Assembly: GCA_904066235.2 (NCBI GenBank)
Contig: CAJFCV020000004.1
Span: 2,170,001 to 2,234,000 of the forward strand
Direction: 5' to 3'
Length of the DNA: 64,000 nt
DNA from: Bursaphelenchus xylophilus
Lineage: Eukaryota > Nematoda > Chromadorea > Rhabditida > Aphelenchoididae
The notes beneath the pieces are model-generated. The model saw nothing but the letters and a program-made list of their open reading frames with translations, searched no databases and was not told the DNA's origin. Below are positions 1-9,996 of the stretch, one piece after another. Position 1 is the stretch's first letter. Each line of letters opens with the position of its first letter. The position numbers were made by a program, and so were the translations under genes.

Positions 1-72
1 AAAAATTTTAGGGGAATTTTGAAAAGTTTCCCTATTTTGGGAGGAAAACCAAAAAAACAAATAAATTTTTTA

Positions 73-524
73 ACAGGGGAAGTACTCCAAGTGCGACGCT
101 CAGATTTTCTTTAAATTTTGCACACACGTCGGGTATGGACTAAATATCAATTCCTGAAAGTTTTAGCTCGCGCTTTGCGGGCGCCGCCGAGATATCGAAC
201 GATTTTTGCCGCCGAGAGAGCACGCTCAACGTGGAGAGCGGTCAGAGAGAAAACCGTTTTTTGGCCATAACTTTGGCTGTTTCGAGCGGAAAAATTTGAT
301 TTTTTGTAGAAACATTATTCTTTACGGTAGAAATAGGCATGAAACTTTTCGTGCCTAAATTCGGCAAAAAGTCCTAAATTTTCGCCGACTTTCGATCTAA
401 AAATCTCGGTTGTTTCTGCAAAGCGAGAGCTAGGATCCTCGCATATATCTTATAAAAAATTGTTCTAAATTTGTGCCAAGTTTCATCAAAATCTGAGCGT
501 CGCACTTGGAGTACTTCCCCTGTA
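73..524. mobile_element. Family G fold-back element, copy 1
   Basis: Ends are inverted repeats: GGAAGTACTCCAAGTGCGAC near 79 and its complement near 500-522, both followed inward by GCTCAGATTTT. The interior is non-coding. A second, inverted copy lies at 57832-58176, sharing ATCGAAAGTCGG-type interior sequence and the CGACGTGTGTGCAAAATTT segment. Confidence 0.7.
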
Positions 525-1243
525 AGTAGAATGGTGGATAATTAAATTTAGGCTCCAGAAAAATTAAGTTAAAGTAATAAAATAAAGACAAAACTGCAAA
601 TAAAAATAATTTTGAAAATTTTAAGAAAAATAAAATCCAAAACTCCGACAAAAAATTGTTGAATAAGAAAATTAGTCATATTCCACTTCTCGAAGCAGAA
701 TACTAACCTCTGATTCACATTTTTTTTGAAAAAATTTGGGAAAAATCATTATTTTTGCTCAAAATTCGAAAAAAAATAAAAAAATGATACAGTACCCGAG
801 ATTTGGTCTGAAAAAATTAGCTTGTTATCTAAAAATATAATACATGGAAGGTTTGTCGATTTTTTACTCGAAAAATTTAGAAAAAATGACTTATTTTCCA
901 AATCCTTCCAATTCTGCCTCGAAAAAAATGAAAACGCCCAAAACCCCCAAAAAATTTTGTTACAGTAATCCCAATAGTCTAAACATCACCTACAGCCCTC
1001 TAAAACCACATGCCTTTCATTACCGAACATTAAGGCGCTGAAAACCATTGCAAAATTAAATTTTCAGTTGTCCGAACAACCGTTGTCATGGTGAATATAA
1101 AATTTGCGAAATTTTTGGGAAAACGCCTTGAGGAAAGGCTGAGCCAGCTATTGTTTGTTTATTATTGCCAACTCTAAATTTTGAATACAATTACTAGTAA
1201 TCAACTTTAAACTGTAGCAAGTTACGGACAATTTTTGCGGAGC
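525..1243. other. Intergenic sequence upstream of dyf-3
   Basis: AT-rich, with A and T runs. No convincing exon, RNA gene or repeat copy is visible. It presumably contains the dyf-3 promoter. I looked for an X-box (the RFX site of ciliary genes) near the start and saw no clear match by eye. Confidence 0.4.
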
Positions 1244-4200
1244 ATGTCTTACCGGGAGCTTCGAGGTAAGAAAGGTCGTAAAATACGAATGGTCTGGCTA
1301 AAATGGTGTTTGAAAACGAGTAGTAGTATAATCTACAGCACTCTCTGTAAGCAGCAACTTTCAGATGCGGTGGAAATCCTCCGCTTTCTCCAATATCCAC
1401 GTTTAATTTCGATTGAAAACTTCCGGAATCCAAATTTCCCGTTAATGGCGGAAATTGTTGAATGGACAGTGAAAAAGTGAGTAGAACTTGTGCCCAAAAG
1501 TCCTGAGGGTTTATCGTGGCACTGAATCGGTTCTCGAAAAAATGGGAATTGCGCGCGACGAAATGCAGAAAAATCAAAATGCAGACTATCCTTCATTTCG
1601 GGCAGGTTTTATTTGAGGAAATATTGGCCCGGGCATCGCGATTATCAGGCCAATATTGTAAAATTGTTGATTAGATAGCCAAAGTTGGCATGACAGTAAA
1701 AAAACTTTCTTTTTGTTTGGCTAGCCAAGAGCTTGGATTGGCTAGCCAGCACGTCAGAATGGCTGTCAAAGGTGTTTTCTACCGTTGCCATTACCTGTGA
1801 AGGCAGGCTGTTCAGAAAGTTTGGTCGTTTTTTTTATTGCTTTGTTTTACAAAGATTGTTTGTTGTTTGGCAAAGCGAATATATTTATTTGATAAAGCTT
1901 TTTCCCCTCTACAAAACTGCGTATTTCGTTTTTCTTGAAAGCTTAATTTTTTATTATTTTTCGGGCTCAAAAGTGAACCATCCAAAAGGCAAAAATTTGC
2001 GTTTACGGCACCTGCTTTTTTCGCTTTCCATCGAGGACAAAAAGTTTGGCTGTCCAATGGAATGCTTGGCAAGCCGATACGGGTTTCTTGGCTAGTCATT
2101 TAAGGGCTTGAGCTGCTTACTCTTTGTCATCAATTCCAACCTTTCGGTTCGCCTTTACTATTTACAAAGCAAATCTCTCTCCAAATGAAAAGTTGCGAAA
2201 AAATGGGCAAATTACTTTACATATTTTCGTAGCGACAAGAAAAAGTCGTCCAGCGCAAATTCTCAGGACTTTTTACAAAGGACTTACTTTCTCACACTAT
2301 TACTAAAGGTTCGATCCAAACTACCGAGTGCCAAAGAACATTGATACGGAGCAAAACCGAGTGCTGTTCGTGAAAAGTTGCGTTTTGGCGCTCGTCCAAA
2401 AAGCCCGAGTCAAAATCAACCCGAAGAACTTGTATCAGGTAAAGACTGTCGCTGGAATTATATTAATTTCGATGTTTAGTCCGATGGATATGCGGTTAGA
2501 GAGCTGTTGCCGGTGCTGAAGTTGCTGTACGAAGGCAACAAGGAGAAGATCACGGATGACAGCCAAAACAAAGCGCAGTTGCAGGTGCTGAGATCGCAGA
2601 TTACTGGCAAGGTAGGAGAGGGTTGTAAAGGGTGTAAATCTTTTATTTCTTTAGCGTCAAGAGATCCGCGACTGTATCAACAAGGTCTTGGAGTTGCCGC
2701 AACAAAGCGCCAACCTTTATGATTTATTGGCAAAGGAATTGGTGGCAAGAGTAAGCGATACTCGCAAGGATCTTACATACAGTGGCGGGCCCGATACAGT
2801 GGCAAAAAACGTAGTATTTTGTATTCGGGAAGTATCAAAAAATGTGGCAAAATACCTCCCTCTCCAAGTGAAAAAAACTCCAATTTTTAAAAAGCGCCCT
2901 TCAAAATGGAATTTTTTCACTTGGAGAGGGAAGCATTTTGCCACATTTTGGATACTTCCCGAATAAAAAATGGTGCGTTTTTTCCACTGAATCAGGTCCG
3001 TCACTATATATAAGAGCTCGGGACTTACACATTAATCTTTGTGTGTCCAGAAAATGTGTCACGATGACACCCGTTTAAAATGTGCGATTTGTCCAAAAAA
3101 AGGTTGTATACGGCTAGGAATGCTCTCTACAGTGGGGACCTGATCCAGTGACAAAAGGCATACCATTTTCCATCCGGCAAGCATCACAAATGTGGCAAAA
3201 TGCTTCCCTGTCCAAGTGAAAAAACTCCGATTTCAAAAGCGCGCCTGTTTTTTGTGAGGGAAACTTCAAAACCAAGTTTTTTTTTCACTTGGAGAGGGAG
3301 ACATTTTGCCGCATTTTTGATGGTTTCTGGATGGAAAACGGTACGTTTTTTGCCACTGGATCAGGTCCGGTACTGTAGAGCACCCACAAAAAAATTTAAG
3401 CTCAAAACTTTTATAATGCGCATATTTAATGACGGATTTTTTGGATTCCTTTCGCGGTGAGGGGCTTTGCAATGCCCAAATTTTCTTGAGATGCCGTAGA
3501 GAGTACTCCTAGCCATTCCCAGCCGTTTTTTTATACCGCTAGCACCTTTTAAACCGCTGTCATCGTGACATATTTTCTGAACACACTAAGATTTATAGGT
3601 CCCAATTTGGGACTCCCAGACCAAAATCTATCGATTTTGGCCTAGACATAACGTATGTGCCATGTCATCATTTTTTCACCACCATTTCTTGCAGGAAGCC
3701 CGAACCAAGGCGCTCAGCCAATCGTTGAACGTCAGAGACGTCGAGAAGACCCTGAAAACAATGGTTCAGCACATCCGAGAGCAATATAATGACATTGAAA
3801 ATCGGATGAAGAATCTAGGAAGCGATGAGAAAGGGCTGGACGAGAAGATCGACCGACGAGAAAGAGAATTGGATCAATTGCACAAACGCTTGGCCAAATT
3901 GCAGGTAATCGCTTTACGAGTACTGAGCAGTATAATTGGTCAAGACCGGGGATTTTTTTTTGGCCGAATTGGCCAAGACTTGACCGGTTGGTCGTTCGGC
4001 CAGTCATTTTGTACATGATAGCCAACTTGACTGGTCAGCTTGGTAATCAAAGTCAACTTGACCGGAAAGATTGGGCACAATGGACAACTTGTCCAGTGAA
4101 ATTAGTCATAATGGGCAATTTTATTGGTCAGGTTGGTAATCAAAGGCAACTTGACCAGTCAGTTTTGGGCATTATGGGCAACTTTACCGGTCAAATTGGG

Positions 4201-5797
4201 CATTTTTACCGGTCAAATTAGTCATGATGGACAACTTGACCGGTCAAACTGGGCATTATGGGCACCTTATTGGTCAGTCAGATTGGGTATTATATAGGCA
4301 ATTGACCGGTTAGATGGAGCATTATGGGCATTTTTATTGGTCAAATTAGTCATGATGGGAAACTTGACCGGTCAGATTTGTCATGATGGGCAACTTGACC
4401 GGTCAAATTAATCATGATGGGCAATTTTATCGGTCAGGTTGGCAATCAATGGCAACTTGACCGGCCAAATTAGTCACTATGGGCAACTGTCTTCTCAAGA
4501 AAAAATAACATCAAAAAATTTCAGTCCTTCCGTCCCCCGCACATGGACGAATTCGAACGTCAAGAAGCCCGACTTCAGAACCTCTACAACGAATACATCC
4601 TGCAATTCCGCAATCTGACTTATTTGAACGAGAAACTGCTGGATGTTGAGAGAGCGGAACGGGAAAAAAGCGACGAGGCCGAGCGATCGATGCGAATGAC
4701 GGTGGAGAAAATGAAGGACGACAATAAACGACTCCCACAACTGAGTGGGGCCGAAATGGAAAACGTCAAACAAAATGGTGAGCAAATTTAGCGTTAAAGT
4801 TTGGGCTAAACCATAGACTTTGGTTTAGCGGTTGAAAGCTAAATATCGCCTGTTATTGCAAAGCTGACCGGTCAGGTCAAGTCAAAAAATTTTTTTTTGT
4901 TGCGAAGTACAGTGACGGACCCGAAGCAAAAAACGTACCATTTTCGATCCCGGAAGTATCAAAAAATGTGGCAAAATGCCTCCCTCTCCAATAAAAAAAC
5001 TCCGTTTTGAAGAGCGCTTTTGAAATCGGATTTTTTCACTTGGAGAGGGAGGCATTTTGCCACATTTTTTGACACTTCCCGAATGCAAGATGGTACGTTT
5101 TTTGCCAGTGGATCAGTTTTCTATTTGTAGTTGATTCCTCAAGTCGTTGGAGTGATTTTGACAAACTTTTTGCGCCCTGCAAATGGCTTTTTTGGTTGTC
5201 ACTTGCACCCCGACTTTTTCTGCATCGTACAAACACCCAAAATCACTCCAGTGACTTTGCAAACGGACTAGTAACCAACTTGCCCAAGATGACCGGTCAG
5301 ATTGGGCAAATTCAAATACACAAAATTCGATGAAATTTCCCTGTGGCTCTTATGGAAGTTTCATGGGCAACTTGTCCAACCTGACCGGTCAAATTGGTCA
5401 TTTTCACATATGCAAAATTCGATAAAAATCTCGATATTGCCCTCTCGAATTTTCCTAAAAACCCCAATTTTTAGTCATCAAGTTCTACGGCAACATGACT
5501 GGCGCCGGGGTTTCCGACGAAGAAGACGAGGAAGACGACTACGGCGACAACTTGGACGACATGAAAATCAACGAGCTCGACGATGTCGACACGACCGACG
5601 ACGACGCCGAAAACGATCAACGCGAGTCCCTGGCGAGACGACGAGAGCGCCAGAGAAGCAGTACGAATCTGTGGGGAGAGAACGGGAACAGCACCGGGAT
5701 CACCGAGAACATCGAAAACGAAGAGAGCCAGAGTTTGGAGAAGCAGGAGGAGGTCAAGAAGATCGAGGAGAGCAATGACAGCGATGACAATTTTTAA
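1244..5797 (+). CDS. dyf-3: IFT38 / CLUAP1 (intraflagellar transport complex B)
   Basis: Exons 1244-1265, 1365-1476, 2309-2438, 2480-2611, 2655-2750, 3695-3904, 4525-4777 and 5475-5797 join in frame to 425 codons plus stop (human CLUAP1 is about 413 aa). The start MSYRELR, the region ISIENFRNPNFPLMAEIV and DTEQNRVLFVK match the N-terminal calponin-homology-like part of CLUAP1. The middle (about residues 165-320) is charged coiled coil, and the tail is very acidic, as in the family. IFT38 is a peripheral subunit of IFT-B; in C. elegans its orthologue DYF-3 is needed to build sensory cilia. The function is inferred from family membership. Introns of 41 and 43 bp lie beside introns holding repeats: the 2751-3694 intron has two family A elements and a fold-back, and the 3905-4524 intron a minisatellite. 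The start at 1244 was chosen because it opens the conserved N-terminus. Confidence 0.93.
2780..3006. mobile_element. Family A MITE, copy 1
   Basis: CAGTGGCGGGCC left end and a GGTCCGTCACT right end, with internal stem CCAAGTGAAAAAACTCC and its complement, in a dyf-3 intron. Confidence 0.8.
3019..3604. mobile_element. Fold-back element K, split by a family A insertion
   Basis: The left arm (about 3019-3129) and right arm (about 3376-3604) are imperfect inverted copies that share the cores CAGAAAATGTGTCACGATGA and GGCTAGGAATGCTCTCTA. Family A copy 2 sits between them at a TA. The whole lies in an intron of dyf-3. Confidence 0.6.
3130..3375. mobile_element. Family A MITE, copy 2 (nested in fold-back K)
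   Basis: Begins CAGTGGGGACC and ends GGTACTG with TA on both sides; splits the arms of element K, so it inserted later. Confidence 0.8.
3955..4495. repeat. Minisatellite with CTTGACCGGTCA units in a dyf-3 intron
   Basis: More than ten irregular units of about 30-45 bp share ATGGGCAACTTGACCGGTCA and AAATTAGTCATGATGGGC. The core ACCGGT is itself a palindrome. Related single units reappear at 4862-4880 and 5285-5400 in the next intron. Confidence 0.8.
4910..5116. mobile_element. Family A MITE, copy 3 (right end lost)
   Basis: CAGTGACGGACC left end intact; the right end stops at GTGGATCAG, where family D copy 1 begins, so the outer bases were lost or replaced. Confidence 0.75.
5118..5272. mobile_element. 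Family D palindromic element, copy 1
   Basis: Right end AATCACTCCAGTGACTTTGC then AAACGGACTAGT; the left end is a decayed complement. Directly follows family A copy 3. Confidence 0.65.
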
Positions 5798-5808
5798 AAT
5801 TGAACATG

Positions 5809-6130
5809 TCAGAGTTTGATAAATGATAAATCAATATTTTTTTTTGAAAAATTCACTTGTCTTTCGCGTCTGACAGGACTTCCACGTCTTCTGGCAGGTC
5901 GAGAACAACTTCTTCTTCGGGTTGAAGGATGTGTTCTACCGCGGTGGGAACCCGAACTCTGTCGACGACCAGATTGACCAAACGAACTCTGTCGACGACA
6001 AGGTTGAGCCGACAATCTCATTTGTGGGTATCTCTCTCTTTCCGCCTCTCGTTCTTCATGGGTTGTAATGGAGTTCAACAGGACATCGTTTTCTTCCTGA
6101 AAATGAAAAAAATATGTAAAAGTCCTCACA
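5809..6130 (-). CDS. Doubtful exon downstream of dyf-3
   Basis: On the minus strand a good acceptor (TTTTTTTCATTTTCAG) opens near 6099 and reads EENDVLLNSITTHEEREAE before an Arg/Ser-rich frame to 5809. A second minus frame in the same DNA ends EEEVVLDLPEDVEVLSDAKDK then stop near 5854. On the plus strand an acceptor at 5875 opens a frame starting DFHVFWQVEN. Two direct copies of ACTCTGTCGACGAC lie at about 5956 and 5988. The sequence looks exonic or decayed from an exon, but strand and frame are undecided. Confidence 0.22.
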
Positions 6131-6420
6131 AGGATCTTCGTTTTTCGTTTTTTTTTTTCTTTTCTACCGTTGAAGATAGTGTTGACACTAAAAAAACTTA
6201 TTTTTCTGTAGGAAACTGGTACAAATACGGCCTAAAAATGTTTCTCTCTCTGAAAAAAGATCTCCCCGTTTTTTATCACCCTCTCAAAGCACAACTGTAT
6301 GACATCACGAGGTGTAAATTGCCGATTTTCCGAGCTCTAGCCATGATCTTCAACTTCAAATCGTCGAATCAACGAAATGTCACAGAATTATCGGATTTTC
6401 GCGAAATGCCACGGAAATGA

Positions 6421-7714
6421 AGAAATATTATTTTCAAAAAAAATCTCACTACACGGCGGTTTCACACAACAGAAAAGCGGGAACTTCGTTTTGTCCTTTT
6501 TTGAAGCGGGGGCGCAGCTCGCGGAGGCAAAAAATGACGTTTTTTTACTGTAACTTTTAAACTAACAGTCGAATCGAAAATCGACCAGGGATTTAGAGAA
6601 TAGAAGTTGTCTTTTATCTAATGACGTATTAAACACATTGCAGAAGTGGAAACGGAGACCAATTGTCTGTGGCGCTAAATTTGCCTATGTTGAGGATACC
6701 GTATCAAAACCAAAAATCAAAATGGGAACTTGATATGAAGAAGTGGATATGTAAATACATGATTCCGAGTCGATAGACACCGAAAACGTCGAAAAAGGTT
6801 GACTGAGCGAGAAGTTATGACACCCAAAAAACATGCTGATTTTTGACAATTTCGAAAAACTACAGTATCCTTCGAACAAACAGTCGGATCAAAAATCGAC
6901 CAGGGATTTAGAAACTACTTTGTCTTAGCTATATTTTGGTATACAGCATGGCTAAGTAGGTGATCAAATGAAGAGACTTGTCTGTGGCCGAAAGTACATT
7001 GGTCATGTTGTAGTAGGTGAAAGTTGATCGTGAGACAAATGCAAAGGTGGTTATGAGGAGTTAGGGTGCTACTACAACTCAGTAAACAATAATCGTTTAG
7101 AATCAGCGTCGATTTTGCATTAGCGAGGACTTGTGGTACAGTACCCACCATCACGGTATCCACTTTAACTATCAAGGCTTAGGCCCATAAAAGACCATAT
7201 ATTACGCTTAGACTGTGCTCCTCCATCTCTATGTTTATAAATTAAACATTTAACAATTATTTTAACCTCATATAACCACAGCTGGTGTTCATCGGGTATG
7301 CCACTATATGTACAATATTGCTGTTTCGGTTTTTGTTGGTCCCATAGGTTCTAATGCTTCCTTTACATCTTTGAACGGGTTTGCTTCCTCTATTTAATTA
7401 AAATACGGCCTGATTGCTGTTTTAATATTCATTTAAGTAAGCATGTTAACCGTCACTTCATTTAATGATTTTAGAAATCTTAATGTGAATTCTGAATTAA
7501 TTATTGGTCTGAAAAGATCAAGAAAATTTTTTTTTATTCTTGTAGTATCAATTACATCACACTTCTGATGAAACTGTACGATTTCTTACTAAACATGTTT
7601 CATCGTATACCTTCCTCTGCAAGCTGCGCGTTTTTTATTTTTTTCCCACCACGAAAGAGACCTTTGAAACCGCCGTGGCTACTCTCCATGAAATTTAATG
7701 GCCAGTCAGCGAAA
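6421..7714. other. Intergenic between dyf-3 and the FBXO7-like gene
   Basis: No recognised gene. A segment of about 50 bp (AAAATCGACCAGGGATTTAG with flanks) occurs at about 6560-6612 and again at 6880-6930 as a diverged direct repeat. The last 150 bp are likely 5' sequence of the FBXO7-like gene. Confidence 0.4.
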
Positions 7715-9389
7715 ATGAGGATCAGAGTTGGTTATGGACGCGAAAGACGACCAGTGGATGCTGTGGATCAGCTCAATTTTGGTGCTGTCAAGGAGAACAT
7801 CCGCCAAATCTTCGGTTTCAGCCCGTAAGTTGTTTATTCTTGTTTGTTACGTGCTTAGGAATGTGCAATTTACATTGAAGCTGGGAAACGAGCCGATCTC
7901 ACTGGAGGATGGTCAATTTCTGGCCGAAGCCGGAGTTGTTTCCGGAGATTTGTTGATGGTGGAAGTTCTTGATGGAGAAGATGCCCCTTCGGTGGAAAAT
8001 AAGGTAGAACAAGGTCCGAGCAGCCAGCAAGGTCCGTCTGGAAGATATGTCGAGCATATTGAACCCGAACAGACCTCAGAAACAGTACGAGAATTCGATT
8101 TCAACTCAGTAAAGGAGATTTTGATGGAGAAATTGAAGCGATTATGTCAATTTACCGTAAGTTGCTCTCTTTTCTTCTGATTTTTGATGCTTAGGTCAAG
8201 AATGAGTCCGTTGGGGAGCTGTCGGACCCTGTGAGGACGCTGTCCGTGCTTTTTGACAGTCCGGTGAACCCTTGGACACAAGCGCACTTGACCGTTTCCT
8301 TCTACGGAATGGGACAGCCATTAGCGAAAGTATCGCTTACTCTGATCTCCGAGAAAGGCAATATGAAGGAATTCGGACCCAGAACTGTGATATCAAATGG
8401 ATTTCAAAAGGATTTGGCTGAATTCTGCGAGGAAATCAGGCAATTCCTTCTTGGACGTAAGTTGCCATGGTTAACATGGGAAAAATTAGATTTTTTTGTA
8501 AAATCTTGATATCTCCCTCAATTTTTTTGTATTCCATAGTTTGTATAGGCTTTATTCTTGCTTTCACGATGCATTGAATTTAATTTTACATTGGGATTTT
8601 CAATTTTTTACCGGATTTTATATTTTTAGCCTATAACAAGTTCCTGAACACATTTTTTGTCGGACCGGCCGCTGGACTGGCATGGAGACTGTGCCAATTC
8701 CTCGATCCGGGCACTTTGATCAGTTTGAGCGCTGTGAATCGCTACATGAATGACTACTCAAATCGGATGTCCTTTGATAACAAAATTTGGAAGGAGAAAT
8801 TGGCCGAATTCAGTGGAAAAGGTAAGATTTTATGTGTTTCCGGGGCTTATGGGGTTGAATTTTATGAGATAAGGGGGTCAGAATTTGTGAGCTGTTAGTT
8901 AGCTATAAGTTGTTGCTGTTATCGAGATAAAATTTTGAGTTTTCAGCACCATCTGAACTGCCAACTCCCTCCGAACACAAGACCTATAAGAAATCGCTGA
9001 TCAAAGCGCTGAAAGAGCAAAGAAGACGAGAGCTGGAGAGGCAACAATTCGAGCGTCAATTCATGGACCGGCCACAACATGATCCACTGGTTGATCCCCG
9101 CTTTTCCGACCCTCTTCGTGTGGATCCCAGAGACAGATATCGGCCCCCAAATCCATGGGACGCCTTCGACGATCGCTGGCGCGGCGGCGAAGTCTTCCCC
9201 AATCATCGGCCGCGAAGAGATCCGGCCAACCCGTTGATCGTCCCACGACCTCCAGACCCGAACTTCCAGCCCGACTTCCAGCCGGATCCTGATATGCCGC
9301 AGGGCCCGCGACGGTGGAATCCACCGCGAAGAGGAGATCCCGGCAGTGGGGGAGGGTTCTTCGGCCCCGGCGCTGGGTTCATCGGATAG
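7715..9389 (+). CDS. FBXO7-like F-box protein (Ubl, FP domain, F-box, Pro-rich tail)
   Basis: Exons 7715-7824, 7859-8156, 8195-8456, 8630-8821 and 8947-9389 give 434 aa. Residues 1 to about 75 form an N-terminal ubiquitin-like domain (MRIRV start, ending AGVVSGDLLMVEVLD), as in FBXO7. About residues 130-235 match the FP (Fbxo7/PI31) domain. An F-box follows (AGLAWRLCQFLDPGTLISLS, then IWKEKLAEF). The tail is rich in Arg, Pro and Asp and ends GGGFFGPGAGFIG, like the FBXO7/PI31 C-terminus. FBXO7 is an SCF substrate adaptor that also binds the proteasome. SKP1, its expected partner, is encoded at 28314-29044. An upstream in-frame ATG at 7568 exists, but 7715 gives the conserved N-terminus and follows an AG (7709-7710) that could accept a spliced leader. 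The linker between Ubl and FP is shorter than in human (522 aa). Confidence 0.9.
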
Positions 9390-9428
9390 GCTCATATTCT
9401 CAGTCGGGTGTAATTTATTTTGATATTT

Positions 9429-9651
9429 GTGGCGGACATGATCCAGTGGCAAAAAAAGTATCATTTTGCGTCCGGGAAGTATAAAAAATGTGGCAAAATA
9501 CCTCCTCTCCAAGTGAAAAAACTCCAATTTTTAAAAAGCGCCCTTCAAAATGGAGTTTTTTTGGTTGGAGAGGGGGGTATTTTGCTACATTTTTGATACT
9601 TCCCGGATGCAAAATGGTACGTTTTTTGCCGCTGGATCAGCTCCGTCGCTA
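9429..9651. mobile_element. Family A MITE, copy 4
   Basis: Lies between the FBXO7-like stop and NUP155; both ends are degenerate (GTGGCGGACATG and CTCCGTCGCTAT) but the internal stem is intact. Confidence 0.78.
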
Positions 9652-9996
9652 TATTTATGAAGTATGATGAAAAATTTTATATTTTTGTTATAATAAAAAT
9701 ATTTTATTCTGAAAGAATTTTTGTGAACTGTGTTATGTTCTCAAAAAGACTGATGATGGCCCATTTTGACGCTATTTTCCTTACCAGAATCACTTTTATA
9801 TCATTTCCGATAAGTTTGTGGCATTTCGTCCACACAATCAATAGTGACATTTCGCGTTGGCGCCGAAAAAAGATTTCACTATTTTTGTCGGTCCACAAAT
9901 TTTTCCCGATGTTTCCAACAAGGAATTTCGTCGTTGACGCGCTTATGTTATGCCCTTTTCTTGAATTTACCAAAAAAATTTGTTTTCAGGTTGAAC

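Noticed and set aside
3955..4495. CRISPR array
   Set aside because: Units are irregular, spacers are not unique and the sequence is an intronic minisatellite of a eukaryote.
9061..9527. Minus-strand frames opposite the last FBXO7-like exon
   Set aside because: The plus strand carries the conserved Pro-rich FBXO7/PI31 tail; the antisense frames are by-products of its codon use.
9415..9612. Open frames with [15 protein letters not shown] words, also seen at many other places
   Set aside because: They are the translated stem of family A elements and recur wherever a copy lies.
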